Made by a program: the position numbers and the translations under genes
Source: Ohtaekwangia kribbensis
GTDB lineage: Bacteria; Bacteroidota; Bacteroidia; Cytophagales; Cyclobacteriaceae
DNA length: 64,000 nucleotides
Assembly: GCF_042676245.1 (NCBI RefSeq)
Contig: NZ_JBHTKA010000007.1
Location: 248,001 to 312,000 of the forward strand
Direction of reading: 5' to 3'
Part shown: in pieces, positions 34,933 through 44,193 of the stretch
Layout of the letters: every line of letters starts with the position of its first letter
Numbering within the stretch: position 1 is the first letter of the stretch
The notes under the pieces: model-generated
Database searches by the model: none
The model's input: only the letters and a program-made list of their open reading frames with translations
What the model was told of the DNA's origin: nothing

Positions 34933-35391
34933 CTAAAGTTTATAGGGGAGGAACTGCGAAACATCTCCGTCATACTTATGTACTTCGCGTACGATAGAAG
35001 AGCTGATCCATGCGAGTTGAGGCGTGGTGATCAGAAATACAGATTCCAGGTCTTCGTATAGCTTACGGTTTACCTGCGATATACTGTTCTCGTATTCAAA
35101 GTCGGTGGTGTTGCGTAAACCGCGCAGCAGAAATTGAGCACCTTGCTTGCGGGCATAGGTAGCCGTCAGTTCCGAGTACGTGATCACTTTTATAGCCGGG
35201 TATTTTTCAAAGGTCTGCTCGATGTAGCCGATCATTTTCTCGATCGGGAAGTAGCGATTGCTCTTCGCAGGATTGTGCCCGATGGCAACAATGATCTCGT
35301 CAAACACTTGCAGTCCGCGCAATACTATATCTTCATGCCCTTTTGTAAATGGATCAAACGAGCCGGGAAAGAGTGCAATACGTTTACTCAT
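34933..35391 (-). CDS. coaD: Phosphopantetheine adenylyltransferase
   Basis: 152 residues. Fourth step of coenzyme A synthesis, forming dephospho-CoA. Nucleotidyltransferase motif GSFDPFTKGHEDIV at the N-terminus and the WISSSIVREV block near the C-terminus. Full length. It starts 4 nt after the DUF3822 gene, so the two form one transcription unit, an arrangement I associate with Bacteroidota. Confidence 0.96.
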   Translation of the reverse strand: MSKRIALFPGSFDPFTKGHEDIVLRGLQVFDEIIVAIGHNPAKSNRYFPIEKMIGYIEQTFEKYPAIKVITYSELTATYARKQGAQFLLRGLRNTTDFEYENSISQVNRKLYEDLESVFLITTPQLAWISSSIVREVHKYDGDVSQFLPYKL

Positions 35392-35395
35392 GGTT

Positions 35396-36283
35396 TTACT
35401 CCATCAGGTAGATGCTGTATAAATCGAAGAAGTGGTGGTCCTGCAATTCGTCAAACCCATAGCTGAAGGCCAGGTTGGCAGGTCTGTTACCAAAGATCAC
35501 ATTGTTTATATACTTATATAGTTCGTGGTAGTGAGGCGAGTTCTTGCCTATATATCCCCACAACACAACCTGGCTGGTTTGCTGGTTCATGTTGAGCGAC
35601 TTCATCACCAGCATGATATACTTTACGTAATCTGAAAATTCCTTAATAGCAAACTGGTTGTAGTAAATGAGCTTGCCATCTCTGCAGGAGAGAATGTGCA
35701 GCTTGAACCGGTCTACATATATATATAGGGGGTTATCTTCGCGCAGCATGGAAGCCTGAAGGGTGCCTTCGATCAATGCTGCCGACTGATGGGTAAATAC
35801 CGGTTTGTTATTCGGATATAAACCATCCAGCCAGTTCTTCAGGTCTTTGTTAACAGCAAAAACCGTTACGGCCTGCGTGGTAGGATTTACCGTAGAAAGG
35901 AAATCTTCTTTCTGCGGATCTACGTGCGCATTGAACTTCAGGTAATCGGCCATCGCTTCTTCTGCGAAGAGTGCCTGGGGTACCTGTACAAATTTCTGAC
36001 TCTTGAGTGATATACTGATTTTCTTCCAGAAGCCTGCCTTCAGCAAAGCATGCGAATCGAAAAGCTGGTCGAGCAGATATAGTAATTCCTGGTGGGAAGC
36101 CAGGTTCGGAAGAACAAAATCTTCCAGCAAAAGTACCCGGTTTTCCTGCGGATCGATCACACACAACTGAAAATCACGTGTGCCAAGATGAATTAACAAG
36201 TGGTATTGATGAATAAACTCTTCATCGAAACGTTCATCCCGTACTTTCTTGATGAGCTTATAGTTGAGCGTGGTTGTTTGCAA
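35396..36283 (-). CDS. DUF3822 family protein
   Basis: 295 residues, soluble, no signal peptide. It resembles the Bacteroidota-restricted DUF3822 family, whose members look distantly actin/ASKHA-like and commonly precede coaD (often with rsmD). Here rsmD is not between them. The frame opens at TTG 36283 and no ATG is available near the N-terminus, so TTG initiation is likely. Function unknown. Confidence 0.75.
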   Translation of the reverse strand: MQTTTLNYKLIKKVRDERFDEEFIHQYHLLIHLGTRDFQLCVIDPQENRVLLLEDFVLPNLASHQELLYLLDQLFDSHALLKAGFWKKISISLKSQKFVQVPQALFAEEAMADYLKFNAHVDPQKEDFLSTVNPTTQAVTVFAVNKDLKNWLDGLYPNNKPVFTHQSAALIEGTLQASMLREDNPLYIYVDRFKLHILSCRDGKLIYYNQFAIKEFSDYVKYIMLVMKSLNMNQQTSQVVLWGYIGKNSPHYHELYKYINNVIFGNRPANLAFSYGFDELQDHHFFDLYSIYLME

Positions 36284-36418
36284 AGTATATACTGTTTTCC
36301 GCTTGTAAGTTAGACCAAGGGCGAACCACCTTTTATAAAAAAACTAAAAGTTCCGGGTTCTCTGCAATAATAAAGATTTTAGCGGGTAAATCACAAAACA
36401 GATTGTACAGAACACCTA

Positions 36419-36883
36419 TTAAAGCCTGTAAAATCCATTAAGCGTGCGGATGTCGTTCGCATCGCGAATCAATCGGAATATACCATGTACCTGCTCTTGT
36501 GGCATGGAAAGTATTTCACGTATCGTAAAGAATGCGGCTCCCTGTATGATGGGCAGCTCCGGATCTTTACCCGTCTGCAATTCTCCGGAAAGTCGGGAGG
36601 CTTCGAAAAATAATTCGATAGAATGCAGCGGGGCATTTATATACTCACAACCGAAAATGAACTTGCCCGGCTTAATAATGAGACCGGTTTCCTCCTGGAA
36701 CTCACGCTTGAGCGATTCTTCGAGTGATTCGCCAAACTCGACACCTCCTCCCGGCGGAGCCCAGAAATCGCTTTCATTCAAGGACTTGTGGTTTACCATT
36801 AACAATTTATCGGTGTGCCAGCATAACCCGCAAACTCTTATTCTGACACGGTTTCCATAAACTCTGGCGATTTCTGCGTCCAT
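36419..36883 (-). CDS. NUDIX hydrolase
   Basis: 154 residues from ATG at 36883. The NUDIX box begins GGGVEFGESLEESLKREFQ and continues EETG, with all catalytic Glu residues. N-terminal region RVRIRVCGLCWHTDKLLMV is typical of the fold. Substrate unknown. Stands alone, with 135 nt of A/T-rich DNA between it and the DUF3822 gene. Confidence 0.92.
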   Translation of the reverse strand: MDAEIARVYGNRVRIRVCGLCWHTDKLLMVNHKSLNESDFWAPPGGGVEFGESLEESLKREFQEETGLIIKPGKFIFGCEYINAPLHSIELFFEASRLSGELQTGKDPELPIIQGAAFFTIREILSMPQEQVHGIFRLIRDANDIRTLNGFYRL

Positions 36884-36982
36884 TCCGGTTACATGTTTAG
36901 TTAATTCGCATATTCAAATAAAGTCACACAAGGCATGTCAGAAATTTCGCTTTTTCTGGCAAAATTGTTGATTCGAAGTGTT

Positions 36983-36990
36983 TAAATTTG
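36983..36990 (+). promoter_or_regulatory. Putative -7 element of the DUF1573 gene
   Basis: TAAATTTG is an exact TAnnTTTG match 16 nt before the ATG. A TTG at 36965-36967 may be a weak -33 element, with a somewhat short spacer. Confidence 0.45.
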
Positions 36991-37005
36991 TAAAAAAACT
37001 AAGAT

Positions 37006-37416
37006 ATGAAGAAGTACTTGTTATTAGTGGTTGTGCTGGGTTTGGCCGTTGGTGCTTTTGCCCAGTCTGCAAAAGTTAACGGACCGGTTATAGCATTCGA
37101 GAAGAAGTCACATGATTTCGGTCAGATCGTTCAGGGCGATAAAGTAGAGCAGGTTTTCAAATTCACGAATACCGGAACTGAGCCTTTGATCATTACCAAC
37201 GTACAGGTAACATGCGGTTGTACTACGCCAAAAGGATGGCCACGTGATCCGATTCAACCAGGAGGTAAAGGCGAAATTACAATAGCTTTCAACAGCGCAG
37301 GTAAAATCGGCCGTCAGGATAAAGTCGTTACGATCGTTTCAAACGCAGCAAACGCTGATGAAGCGAAGATATCTTTCACTACGCAGGTAGTTGAAAAGAA
37401 AGAGCAGCCTCAATAA
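37006..37416 (+). CDS. Secreted DUF1573 domain protein
   Basis: 136 residues with a clear signal peptide ending VGAFAQ (about residue 20). One DUF1573 domain: FEKKSHDFGQIVQGDKVEQVFKF, then CGCT and IAFNSAGKIGRQDKVVTI. This is an Ig-like ASPM/SPD-2/Hydin-type fold, very common in Bacteroidota and periplasmic or surface exposed. Function unknown. Monocistronic, with promoter and terminator. Confidence 0.92.
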   Translation: MKKYLLLVVVLGLAVGAFAQSAKVNGPVIAFEKKSHDFGQIVQGDKVEQVFKFTNTGTEPLIITNVQVTCGCTTPKGWPRDPIQPGGKGEITIAFNSAGKIGRQDKVVTIVSNAANADEAKISFTTQVVEKKEQPQ

Positions 37417-37440
37417 GCTTTCTCTGAAAAAAATTAAGAT

Positions 37441-37470
37441 AAAGGTCTCGCGAGAGACCTTTATTTTTTT
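37441..37470 (+). terminator. Intrinsic terminator after the DUF1573 gene
   Basis: AAAGGTCTC (37441-37449) and GAGACCTTT (37454-37462), 9-bp perfect stem, 4-nt loop, followed by ATTTTTTT. It overlaps the stop codon of the convergent DUF423 gene. Confidence 0.85.
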
Positions 37471-37835
37471 GCTACACCGAGTAATAAAAATACCCACCCG
37501 AGTATCAGAAATACGCCTCCGATCGGTGTAATAAGTCCTACACCACCGAGCTTTATAAAGCAAAGTAAATATAGGCTTCCGCAGAAAAGCACGGTGCCGA
37601 TCAGCAGGAACAGCGAAGCATATTCCAGTTTCTTATCGAAGATAAATTTCTGCAGAATACCTACGGCCAGTAATGCCAGTGTGTGATAGAACTGATATCG
37701 CGTAGCCAGTTCAAATACTTCTAGTTTACCAGCTTGTATCAGCGTTGGTTTTAAGGCATGGGCACCAAACGCCCCGATGGATACAGCAAGTGCTCCCAAA
37801 ACCGAAGCCGTAATTAAAGTTATTCGTCGATTCAT
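37461..37835 (-). CDS. DUF423 membrane protein (YgdD/TMEM256-like)
   Basis: 124 residues with four hydrophobic helices. The N-terminus LGALAVSIGAFGAHALKP and the YQFYHTLALLAVG segment are diagnostic of DUF423. Small inner-membrane protein of unknown function, conserved from bacteria to animals. Followed (upstream on the map) by the divergent DUF1573 terminator; yggS-like gene starts 711 nt away on the same strand and is probably separate. Confidence 0.92.
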   Translation of the reverse strand: MNRRITLITASVLGALAVSIGAFGAHALKPTLIQAGKLEVFELATRYQFYHTLALLAVGILQKFIFDKKLEYASLFLLIGTVLFCGSLYLLCFIKLGGVGLITPIGGVFLILGWVFLLLGVAKK

Positions 37836-37871
37836 GAAACTATACGTAATGAAATTCCTATACTATATATA

Positions 37872-38546
37872 CTATTGATCGTACTTCCTGTCGCCAAATA
37901 TAGCCGTGCCTACGCGTATCATCGTGCTGCCTTCTTCAAGGGCAATGCGGTAATCGCTGCTCATGCCCATGGACAGGTGACGCATCATTACATTCGGTGG
38001 GAGTGATGATGCCTTGAGTCGCTCATATAGTCCGCGCAACCCGCGAAACTCCCTGCGTATCTGCTCCAGGTCTTCGGTAAATGTAGCCATGCCCATCAAT
38101 CCTGCTATATGAATGTTGGTGAGTTTTTGCAATTCAGCAGAAGCCAGCAAGTCGGTTACTTCGTCTTCTGAAAAACCGAACTTCGTTTCCTCTTCAGCAA
38201 TGTGCAGTTGTAAAAGACAGGCAATGGTGCGGTCTGCTTTTACGGCTTGCTTGTTTACCTCTTCCAGAAGTTTGAAACTGTCAATAGAATGTATCAGGTG
38301 AACAAACGGTGCGATGTACTTTACTTTGTTGCTCTGCAAATGACCGATCAGGTGCCATTGAATGTCTTTGGGTAAGGCTTCATATTTAGGCACAAGCTCC
38401 TGCACTTTGTTTTCACCGAATACACGTTGTCCGGCATCGTACGCTTCCTGGATGGCCTCCGCAGGTTTTGTTTTACTTACTGCAATCAACTGACAATCAG
38501 GAGGCAAATTCTGAAGAAAGAACTGAAGGTTATTTTTTATACTCAT
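37872..38546 (-). CDS. YggS/PROSC-family PLP homeostasis protein
   Basis: 224 residues from ATG at 38546 (MSIKNNLQFF). The open frame extends 65 codons further upstream, but that part overlaps the divergent GH3 gene and has no family similarity. Fold-III barrel with the PLP lysine in LIAVSKTKPAE; FGENKVQE, WHLIGHLQSNKVK and MGMSSDYRIA are the family blocks. Binds PLP and buffers vitamin B6 supply; no enzyme activity is established for the family. Confidence 0.95.
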   Translation of the reverse strand: MSIKNNLQFFLQNLPPDCQLIAVSKTKPAEAIQEAYDAGQRVFGENKVQELVPKYEALPKDIQWHLIGHLQSNKVKYIAPFVHLIHSIDSFKLLEEVNKQAVKADRTIACLLQLHIAEEETKFGFSEDEVTDLLASAELQKLTNIHIAGLMGMATFTEDLEQIRREFRGLRGLYERLKASSLPPNVMMRHLSMGMSSDYRIALEEGSTMIRVGTAIFGDRKYDQ

Positions 38547-38602
38547 GGGCACTGCTAAAGTGTATGGGCTTTGTTCGTATAATGATCGTTTGTTACATCG
38601 GC

Positions 38603-38634
38603 TTTGTGAATGGTTTAATTCATTCCTATTTTTG
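38603..38634 (+). promoter_or_regulatory. Bacteroidota-type promoter of the GH3/LysE operon
   Basis: TTTG (38603-38606), a 20-nt spacer and TATTTTTG (38627-38634), an exact match to TTTG-N19/20-TAnnTTTG. The start codon is 32 nt downstream. The best promoter match in the window. Confidence 0.6.
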
Positions 38635-38665
38635 CCTTTTAATCCACCAAAGCTAACGCAAAAAT

Positions 38666-40222
38666 ATGGCGATCCTCGGAACGTTGCTGAAAAAAGGAAT
38701 TCGAATTCGTGAGATGCTGGAGCAGGAGTATACCTCGCCATACGATCTTCAGAAGAAAGAATTGAAGGAACTCCTGATCACGGCCAGTCAGACCGAGTTT
38801 GGCAAGTACTATAATTTTTCGGACATCCTGCACGGCTTCCGCAAAGGCGATAAGGAATTTTACAAGCGTTACAAGAGTCATGTGCCCATCCACAACTATA
38901 ACAAAATATATAGTGACTGGTGGAAGCTCGCGTTAAAAGGTATAAAGAATGTATGCTGGCCGGGCCGCGTAAAATACTTTGCGTTAAGCTCCGGAACTTC
39001 AGAAGCATCCTCCAAATATATACCTGTTACCAAGGACATGACGCAGGCTATTCGCAAGACGAGTGTGCGCCAGATCCTGACACTTTCCAAATACGATCTC
39101 GATCCGGAAATCTTTGAAGCAGGTATATTAATGCTCGGTGGAAGCACGCACCTGAACAGAAAAGGAAGTGTATTTGAAGGAGACTTAAGCGGTATACAGG
39201 CCGCACGTCTGCCATTCTGGTTTCAGCATTTTTATAAACCCGGAAAGAAGATTGCCCGCTCACGTAACTGGGACGCCAAGCTCGATGAGATGGCACGTAA
39301 GGCAACTGAATGGGACATCGGTATAATAGTGGGTGTACCTGCCTGGATACAGATATTGATGGAGAAGGTTATCAAGTATCATCGTGTAAATACAATACAT
39401 GATGTATGGCCGAACCTTCGTGTATATGTACACGGTGGTGTATCGTTCGATCCATACCGTAAAGGTTTTGAAAAATTACTAGCGCGTCCTATTTTTTACA
39501 TTGAGACATACCTGGCATCGGAAGGCTTCATTGCGTTTCAGGCGTATCCGAATAAACGCTCGATGCGTCTTGTGCTGAACAATGGTATATTCTATGAGTT
39601 CGTACCGTTTGAAGCCAGGAACTTTGATGCAAACGGAGAGATACACCCGGATGCAGAAACGTTGATGATCGATGAAGTGGAGGAAGGTAAAGAGTATGCT
39701 ATATTACTTTCTACCTGCTCGGGTGCATGGCGTTACCTGATTGGTGACGTGATCAAATTTACTTCGCTTGAAGACATGGAGATCGTGATCACCGGCCGTA
39801 CCAAACACTTCCTGAGTTTATGTGGTGAGCACCTTTCGGTGGATAACATGAACAAAGCGATTGAACTTGTAGCTAACGACTTTAATATTAACATTCCTGA
39901 ATTTACCGTAGCCGGTATACCATACGATTCACTTTTTGCACACCACTGGTTTATCGGTACCGATGATAAGGTGGATCCGAAGGCGCTGAAAGAAAAGATC
40001 GACCTGCATTTAAAAGAGTTGAACGATGACTATGCTGTAGAACGCAGTGCCGCACTGAAAGAAGTGCTGGTAGATGTACTGCCGATAAAAACATTCTATG
40101 GCTGGATGGAATCAAAGGGCAAGGTAGGAGGGCAAAATAAATTTCCACGTGTTATGAAGAATGCACAGCTGGATGATTGGAAAACTTTCCTGCAAAATCA
40201 CACGAATGGAAATCGTTCTTAA
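38666..40222 (+). CDS. GH3 auxin-responsive-type acyl-amido synthetase family protein
   Basis: 518 residues, full length for the family. Recognised by the ATP/AMP-binding P-loop-like LSSGTSEASSKYIPVT, YLASEGFIAFQ, the YLIGDVIKFTS block, and a C-terminal ITGRTKHFLSLCGEHLS hinge. In plants GH3 enzymes adenylate a carboxylic acid and join it to an amino acid; bacterial substrates are unknown. The next gene, a LysE exporter, begins inside the last 17 nt of this one, which suggests a joint task. Confidence 0.9.
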   Translation: MAILGTLLKKGIRIREMLEQEYTSPYDLQKKELKELLITASQTEFGKYYNFSDILHGFRKGDKEFYKRYKSHVPIHNYNKIYSDWWKLALKGIKNVCWPGRVKYFALSSGTSEASSKYIPVTKDMTQAIRKTSVRQILTLSKYDLDPEIFEAGILMLGGSTHLNRKGSVFEGDLSGIQAARLPFWFQHFYKPGKKIARSRNWDAKLDEMARKATEWDIGIIVGVPAWIQILMEKVIKYHRVNTIHDVWPNLRVYVHGGVSFDPYRKGFEKLLARPIFYIETYLASEGFIAFQAYPNKRSMRLVLNNGIFYEFVPFEARNFDANGEIHPDAETLMIDEVEEGKEYAILLSTCSGAWRYLIGDVIKFTSLEDMEIVITGRTKHFLSLCGEHLSVDNMNKAIELVANDFNINIPEFTVAGIPYDSLFAHHWFIGTDDKVDPKALKEKIDLHLKELNDDYAVERSAALKEVLVDVLPIKTFYGWMESKGKVGGQNKFPRVMKNAQLDDWKTFLQNHTNGNRS

Positions 40223-40835
40223 CGGAATCTTATCCGGCATTGTACTCGCATTTTTGATCGGGCCGGTATTCTTCACCATTATTCAAACCAGCATTGAACG
40301 CGGTTTTGTAAGCGGTGTATTTGTCGCTATTGGTGTATCGTTCAGCGATGCACTTTATATATTCGTTTCGTATCTCGGTCTTGTCCAGTTCATGGAGACT
40401 GAAAATTTCAGACACTACCTTGCATACGGTGGTGGTATAGTATTACTCTTGTTCGGACTATATTACTTATTGATCAAGAGTAAAAAACTGGCGCACTACG
40501 ATCCAAAAAAAATAGAAGCCCGCAGCTGGCTGCGACTGGCAGCAAAAGGATTTATCATCAACGGACTTAGTCCCATGGTACTCTTCTTCTGGATTGCCAC
40601 GGTAGGTGTAGCTACTACACAGCTGAATTACAACACCAACCACGAAGCATTTGTATTCTTCGCTTCCATTGTAGGCACCGTATTCATCACCGACCTGATC
40701 AAAGCAAAACTAGCCGACAAACTACGCCTGCTCATGACCCCCGTGGTAATCCGCATCATGAATATAGTGTTAGGCATCGTGTTGGTGATCTTCGCCGGAA
40801 GACTGATTCTTTTTCCTGATAACATTCCACATTGA
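40206..40835 (+). CDS. LysE family transporter
   Basis: 209 residues from ATG at 40206 (MEIVLNGILSG); the frame is open upstream, but that part lies in the GH3 gene. About six transmembrane helices, with FLIGPVFFTIIQTSIERGF at the N-terminus typical of LysE/RhtB. Exports amino acids or related compounds. Start overlaps the GH3 stop by 17 nt, so the two are translationally coupled. Confidence 0.9.
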   Translation: MEIVLNGILSGIVLAFLIGPVFFTIIQTSIERGFVSGVFVAIGVSFSDALYIFVSYLGLVQFMETENFRHYLAYGGGIVLLLFGLYYLLIKSKKLAHYDPKKIEARSWLRLAAKGFIINGLSPMVLFFWIATVGVATTQLNYNTNHEAFVFFASIVGTVFITDLIKAKLADKLRLLMTPVVIRIMNIVLGIVLVIFAGRLILFPDNIPH

Positions 40836-40837
40836 GA

Positions 40838-41094
40838 GCAGGGCTGCTGGCTTCAAGCTGCTGGCTGCTGGAGGATTTCGTTTAGGCCAGGATTACGGCA
40901 TGAAGATGATAGCGCGAAAATAGCTGCGAGCTTCGAGCTGCGAGAAATACAAAAGGCTACAGGTGGCTGGCTGCTGGAGGATTTCGTCTATAGATACTAT
41001 ATCTTATATAAACTATAGCTATAGCAATCGCCTTAGTTACGCAAACGCTGCTATACCCAAAACAAACTGGCCGCTAGAGGCTAGCTGCTCTTTC
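40838..41094. repeat. Family B repeat island
   Basis: Between convergent lysE-like and batA genes. GGCTGCTGGAGGATTTCGTT and a second near-copy (GGCTGCTGGAGGATTTCGTC, about 40960-40990) form a direct repeat roughly 105 nt apart. GAGCTTCGAGCTGCGAG and TATAGCTATAG also occur. No terminator with a T tract was found here. Confidence 0.65.
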
Positions 41095-42138
41095 TCAGTC
41101 TTGCAGGACGTTGGTAATAAAAGTAGACTTCAGCAAGAGCCAAAGCAGGAAAAGCCCCATCGCCCACTGCAGGTATATAACGTAATAGTCGGAGGTGTCT
41201 TTGAAGCGGGTTTCTTTGATTTCGGCTTTTTCGTACTTGTTGATGCGGGCAAATACTTGTTCAAGGGCTTGATTGTCGGTGGCGCGGAAGAATTGTCCGC
41301 CACCTATATCGGCCATCTTGCGCATGGTGGTTTCGTCAATGGTATTCTCAATCATCTGCGGACGGCCAAAGAAATCTTTGCCATACGGAACCATACCTTC
41401 TTTACCCACAACGATAGTATATATCTTGATGCCGTATGCACTGGCGAGTTCAGCCGCGGTGATCGGGTCAATGTTACCCGATGTATTCTCGCCATCACTC
41501 AACAGTATACATACTTTTGATTTTGTTTCGGATTCGCTCATGCGATTGGTAACAACAGCCATGGCGCTTCCTATAGCAGTACCTTTTGCTTCAATCATTT
41601 CGAATGATATATCATCGAGGTAGGAGCGAAGCAGCTCATAGTCGGTTGTGAGTGGTGATAATGAAAAAGCATCTCCGGCAAATACAACGAGTCCGATCCG
41701 ATCCTGCACGCGACCGTTAATAAAATTACGCGCCACTTCTTTTGCGGCTTCAAGACGATTGGGAGTAAAGTCTTCAATCATCATTGACTGCGATATATCC
41801 AGCGCAATCATGATATCGATACCCTCTGTCCACTGCTCTACTTTTTCATTTGTTTTTTGTGGTCGCGCAAGTCCCATTAATATCAGGGCGAGCACCAGCA
41901 TCAACAAAATCTCCGGCAGTAACCTTATCAGATTGATAGGCGATACATGAAGATCTTTCTGTGTGATGGCAATCGGTAACTTCTGGTTAAATCTATACCG
42001 CAGTAGCCACCGTACGATAAACAAAATCGGCACAGCAATGATGAGGTATAAAAATAGCGGGTGTTCCCAGGTAAACGAGCGCAGTGTAGAAGGTGTAAAC
42101 CAATCCAGCGAGTACCAGGCTGTAAGATCCTTATCCAT
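41095..42138 (-). CDS. batA: BatA-like VWA domain membrane protein
   Basis: 347 residues. Transmembrane helices near 25-45, 75-95 and the C-terminus, enclosing a von Willebrand A domain with the MIDAS motif DISQSMM, SDGENTSG and a conserved T/D (TTDYE). The Bat proteins of Bacteroidota (Bacteroides aerotolerance) are periplasm-facing and function in stress tolerance by an unclear mechanism. Starts 8 nt inside the end of the BatD-like gene. Confidence 0.9.
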   Translation of the reverse strand: MDKDLTAWYSLDWFTPSTLRSFTWEHPLFLYLIIAVPILFIVRWLLRYRFNQKLPIAITQKDLHVSPINLIRLLPEILLMLVLALILMGLARPQKTNEKVEQWTEGIDIMIALDISQSMMIEDFTPNRLEAAKEVARNFINGRVQDRIGLVVFAGDAFSLSPLTTDYELLRSYLDDISFEMIEAKGTAIGSAMAVVTNRMSESETKSKVCILLSDGENTSGNIDPITAAELASAYGIKIYTIVVGKEGMVPYGKDFFGRPQMIENTIDETTMRKMADIGGGQFFRATDNQALEQVFARINKYEKAEIKETRFKDTSDYYVIYLQWAMGLFLLWLLLKSTFITNVLQD

Positions 42139-43078
42139 GTTTTACCTCCTGTAATTTGGTTTGGAAGCGTTGATCGGCCACGGCTTTGAGACTCTCCAAC
42201 GGTTCGATCACATTCACGCTGTGTCCATAGATAGCTCCGTCAATGGTCTGGAGATTTCGGATAAGCGTTTCATCCTGGAAGAAATTCCGCGCCTCGCGTG
42301 TTGTCAGTTTGGTATAGGGGCGTGCTTCGAGTTGCTCCATATATAGTTTCCAGTGCGCCAGGGCCGTCTCCGTTGTAACGGCAGAAAAAGCCTGGCGAAG
42401 ATTGCCGACTTCGCGCGTATAGCTTTCAACAAACTTACGGTGCGCTTCAAGCATACTCTTGATGCGGAAGTACCTGCGTATACGTTTGCCGAACACAAAG
42501 AACACAATAAGGGCAATCACCAATATAGAAACTGCCACAATCGTAAATATAGGCCAGTTAAATTGTCCGGGTACATCGTGATATGCTACACTTAACTTCA
42601 TTGGTAACTTATCAATGGCAATGGTATCGACACTGAAATTTACCAGTTGAGTAACGAGAATAGTATCTTGTTCTGACTGAAAGGTTGTGCTGTCTTTTTC
42701 ATTGATCTGAAATACCGGTAGACTCAGGTATTGCTCGCGATCGATTTCAAATGTAGTCACGTAGTATATTACACTATCGTAGCTGATGCCATCTTCTGTA
42801 TCCGTAGCAAAGTAATCTTTACTTTCAAATTCAAATGGAGTATAGGTATGCGAAGAATCCGGGAACACCATGTTGAGTTTCTGCGGATAGCGTGCAGTAA
42901 GGTAGAACCGTACCGGCTTGCCTATATATAAACTGTCTTCAACAAATCCTGCTGTTACTTTTACTTCTGCCTTCGGTTTTTCCTGCGCGCATGCAACGTT
43001 CGGTACCAATGTACAGCATACAAGCAGTAAACTATAGATTACTGAAATCCTCATCGTCTTTACAAAACTACCGTTCAT
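42131..43078 (-). CDS. BatD-like/Bat operon membrane protein
   Basis: 315 residues. Signal peptide ending NVACAQ (from ATG 43078, or from ATG 43054 eight codons in), an extracytoplasmic beta-rich part (about 32-165), one transmembrane helix (about 175-200, IFTIVAVSILVIALIVFF) and a helical cytoplasmic tail. This arrangement fits BatD/DUF4381-like proteins between DUF58 and BatA genes. ATGA overlap with the DUF58 gene and 8-nt overlap with batA indicate tight coupling. Confidence 0.8.
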   Translation of the reverse strand: MNGSFVKTMRISVIYSLLLVCCTLVPNVACAQEKPKAEVKVTAGFVEDSLYIGKPVRFYLTARYPQKLNMVFPDSSHTYTPFEFESKDYFATDTEDGISYDSVIYYVTTFEIDREQYLSLPVFQINEKDSTTFQSEQDTILVTQLVNFSVDTIAIDKLPMKLSVAYHDVPGQFNWPIFTIVAVSILVIALIVFFVFGKRIRRYFRIKSMLEAHRKFVESYTREVGNLRQAFSAVTTETALAHWKLYMEQLEARPYTKLTTREARNFFQDETLIRNLQTIDGAIYGHSVNVIEPLESLKAVADQRFQTKLQEVKHG

Positions 43079-43953
43079 GTTGTCTTCATGGATTTGTTCC
43101 GTACTTTAAATAATCGCAGCAACTTCGGTACATAGTCTTCATCGGTATCGAGCGAGATAAAATTTACTTCATGCTTGCGACTGAACTTCTGCAGTTCATC
43201 TTTGCGCATATCATGCCGCTTGCTGATCTTCTGTCTGAAATCTCCAAACGAAGTATTGATCCACAGTGTTCGCTGACTTTCCTTATCAACCACTGGAATT
43301 ATACCCAGCTTGGGCAAACGTGTTTCGCGCTTGTCGCTGATGTGGATCACTACAAGATCGTGCCTTTTGGCCAGCGCACGTAAATTGTCGGTATACCCTT
43401 CATCAATAAAATCAGAGATCAGAATAACAACACTTCTTCTGCGAATAGCATTGAGCGCAAAAGATATAGCTTTGGATAAATTCGTTTTAAGCGACTTGGG
43501 TTTCAGGTTCGCGAGCGTGCTGATAATTTCATACGCCTGTGAGTGTCCTTTGATCGGCTTGATAAATTTCTCACGTATATCCGAGAAACAGATCAGTCCA
43601 ACGTGGCTGGACTCTTTTACTGCCGAGAGTGTAAGCACGCCACAAATCTCTTTGCCAATATCGGCCTTTGTTTTACCGGGGCTCCCTATATCTTCGGAGG
43701 CACTCACATCGAGTATAAAGAATACCGTTTGTTCCTTCTCTTCCCGGTAGGTCTTCACAAATGTACCGTGACCTTTCGCAGAGACATTCCAATGTATCGT
43801 GCGCACATCGTCACCATACTGATACGGCCTTACATCATCGAACTCCAGACCTGTGCCTTTAAAAACAGAATGGAAATCTCCCTGCATCTGGCTGTTGATG
43901 GCCTTGCGTATCTGGATCTCGTATCTCCGTAGTTTTTTTAACAGGTCCTTCAT
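43075..43953 (-). CDS. DUF58 domain protein
   Basis: 292 residues, cytoplasmic. N-terminal GDFHSVFKGTGLEFDDVRPY and DDVRTIHWNVSAK are the DUF58 signature, followed by a VWA-like region with FFILDVSASEDIG. DUF58 proteins are encoded with MoxR ATPases and Bat proteins and are thought to act with the MoxR chaperone. First gene of the operon here; the usual moxR is not present upstream, where the DNA is a repeat island and a divergent gene. Confidence 0.9.
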   Translation of the reverse strand: MKDLLKKLRRYEIQIRKAINSQMQGDFHSVFKGTGLEFDDVRPYQYGDDVRTIHWNVSAKGHGTFVKTYREEKEQTVFFILDVSASEDIGSPGKTKADIGKEICGVLTLSAVKESSHVGLICFSDIREKFIKPIKGHSQAYEIISTLANLKPKSLKTNLSKAISFALNAIRRRSVVILISDFIDEGYTDNLRALAKRHDLVVIHISDKRETRLPKLGIIPVVDKESQRTLWINTSFGDFRQKISKRHDMRKDELQKFSRKHEVNFISLDTDEDYVPKLLRLFKVRNKSMKTT

Positions 43954-43989
43954 TCCTTATCGTGAATCTGTATCCGTTAATAGTTAATT

Positions 43990-44059
43990 GTTATCCGTTA
44001 ATCGTTAATGGTTATCCGTATTGTAAGGAACGGATAACCATTAACCAATAACGAATAAC
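43990..44059. repeat. Family A palindrome between divergent genes
   Basis: Arms at 43990-44018 and 44031-44059 are reverse complements over 29 positions with 3 mismatches; the inner 15 bp (GTTAATGGTTATCCG with CGGATAACCATTAAC) are perfect. Loop 12 nt. Unlike 21444-21517 it lies between divergent genes, so it cannot be a simple terminator for both. Confidence 0.7.
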
Positions 44060-44193
44060 GGTACTCCGTGGCAAAGTTATTGTTACACGTTAAAGAGGTT
44101 CACGAATAAACGCGAACCCATTAGCGATAGCTCCAAAAATAGAACAATTATGATTATTTTGCCCCACCTAAAGCAGGGGATGGCCATTAAAAG

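Noticed and set aside
38547..38741. A 65-codon N-terminal extension of the YggS-like protein
   Set aside because: It overlaps the divergent GH3 gene and its promoter and does not resemble the family; ATG 38546 is the natural start.
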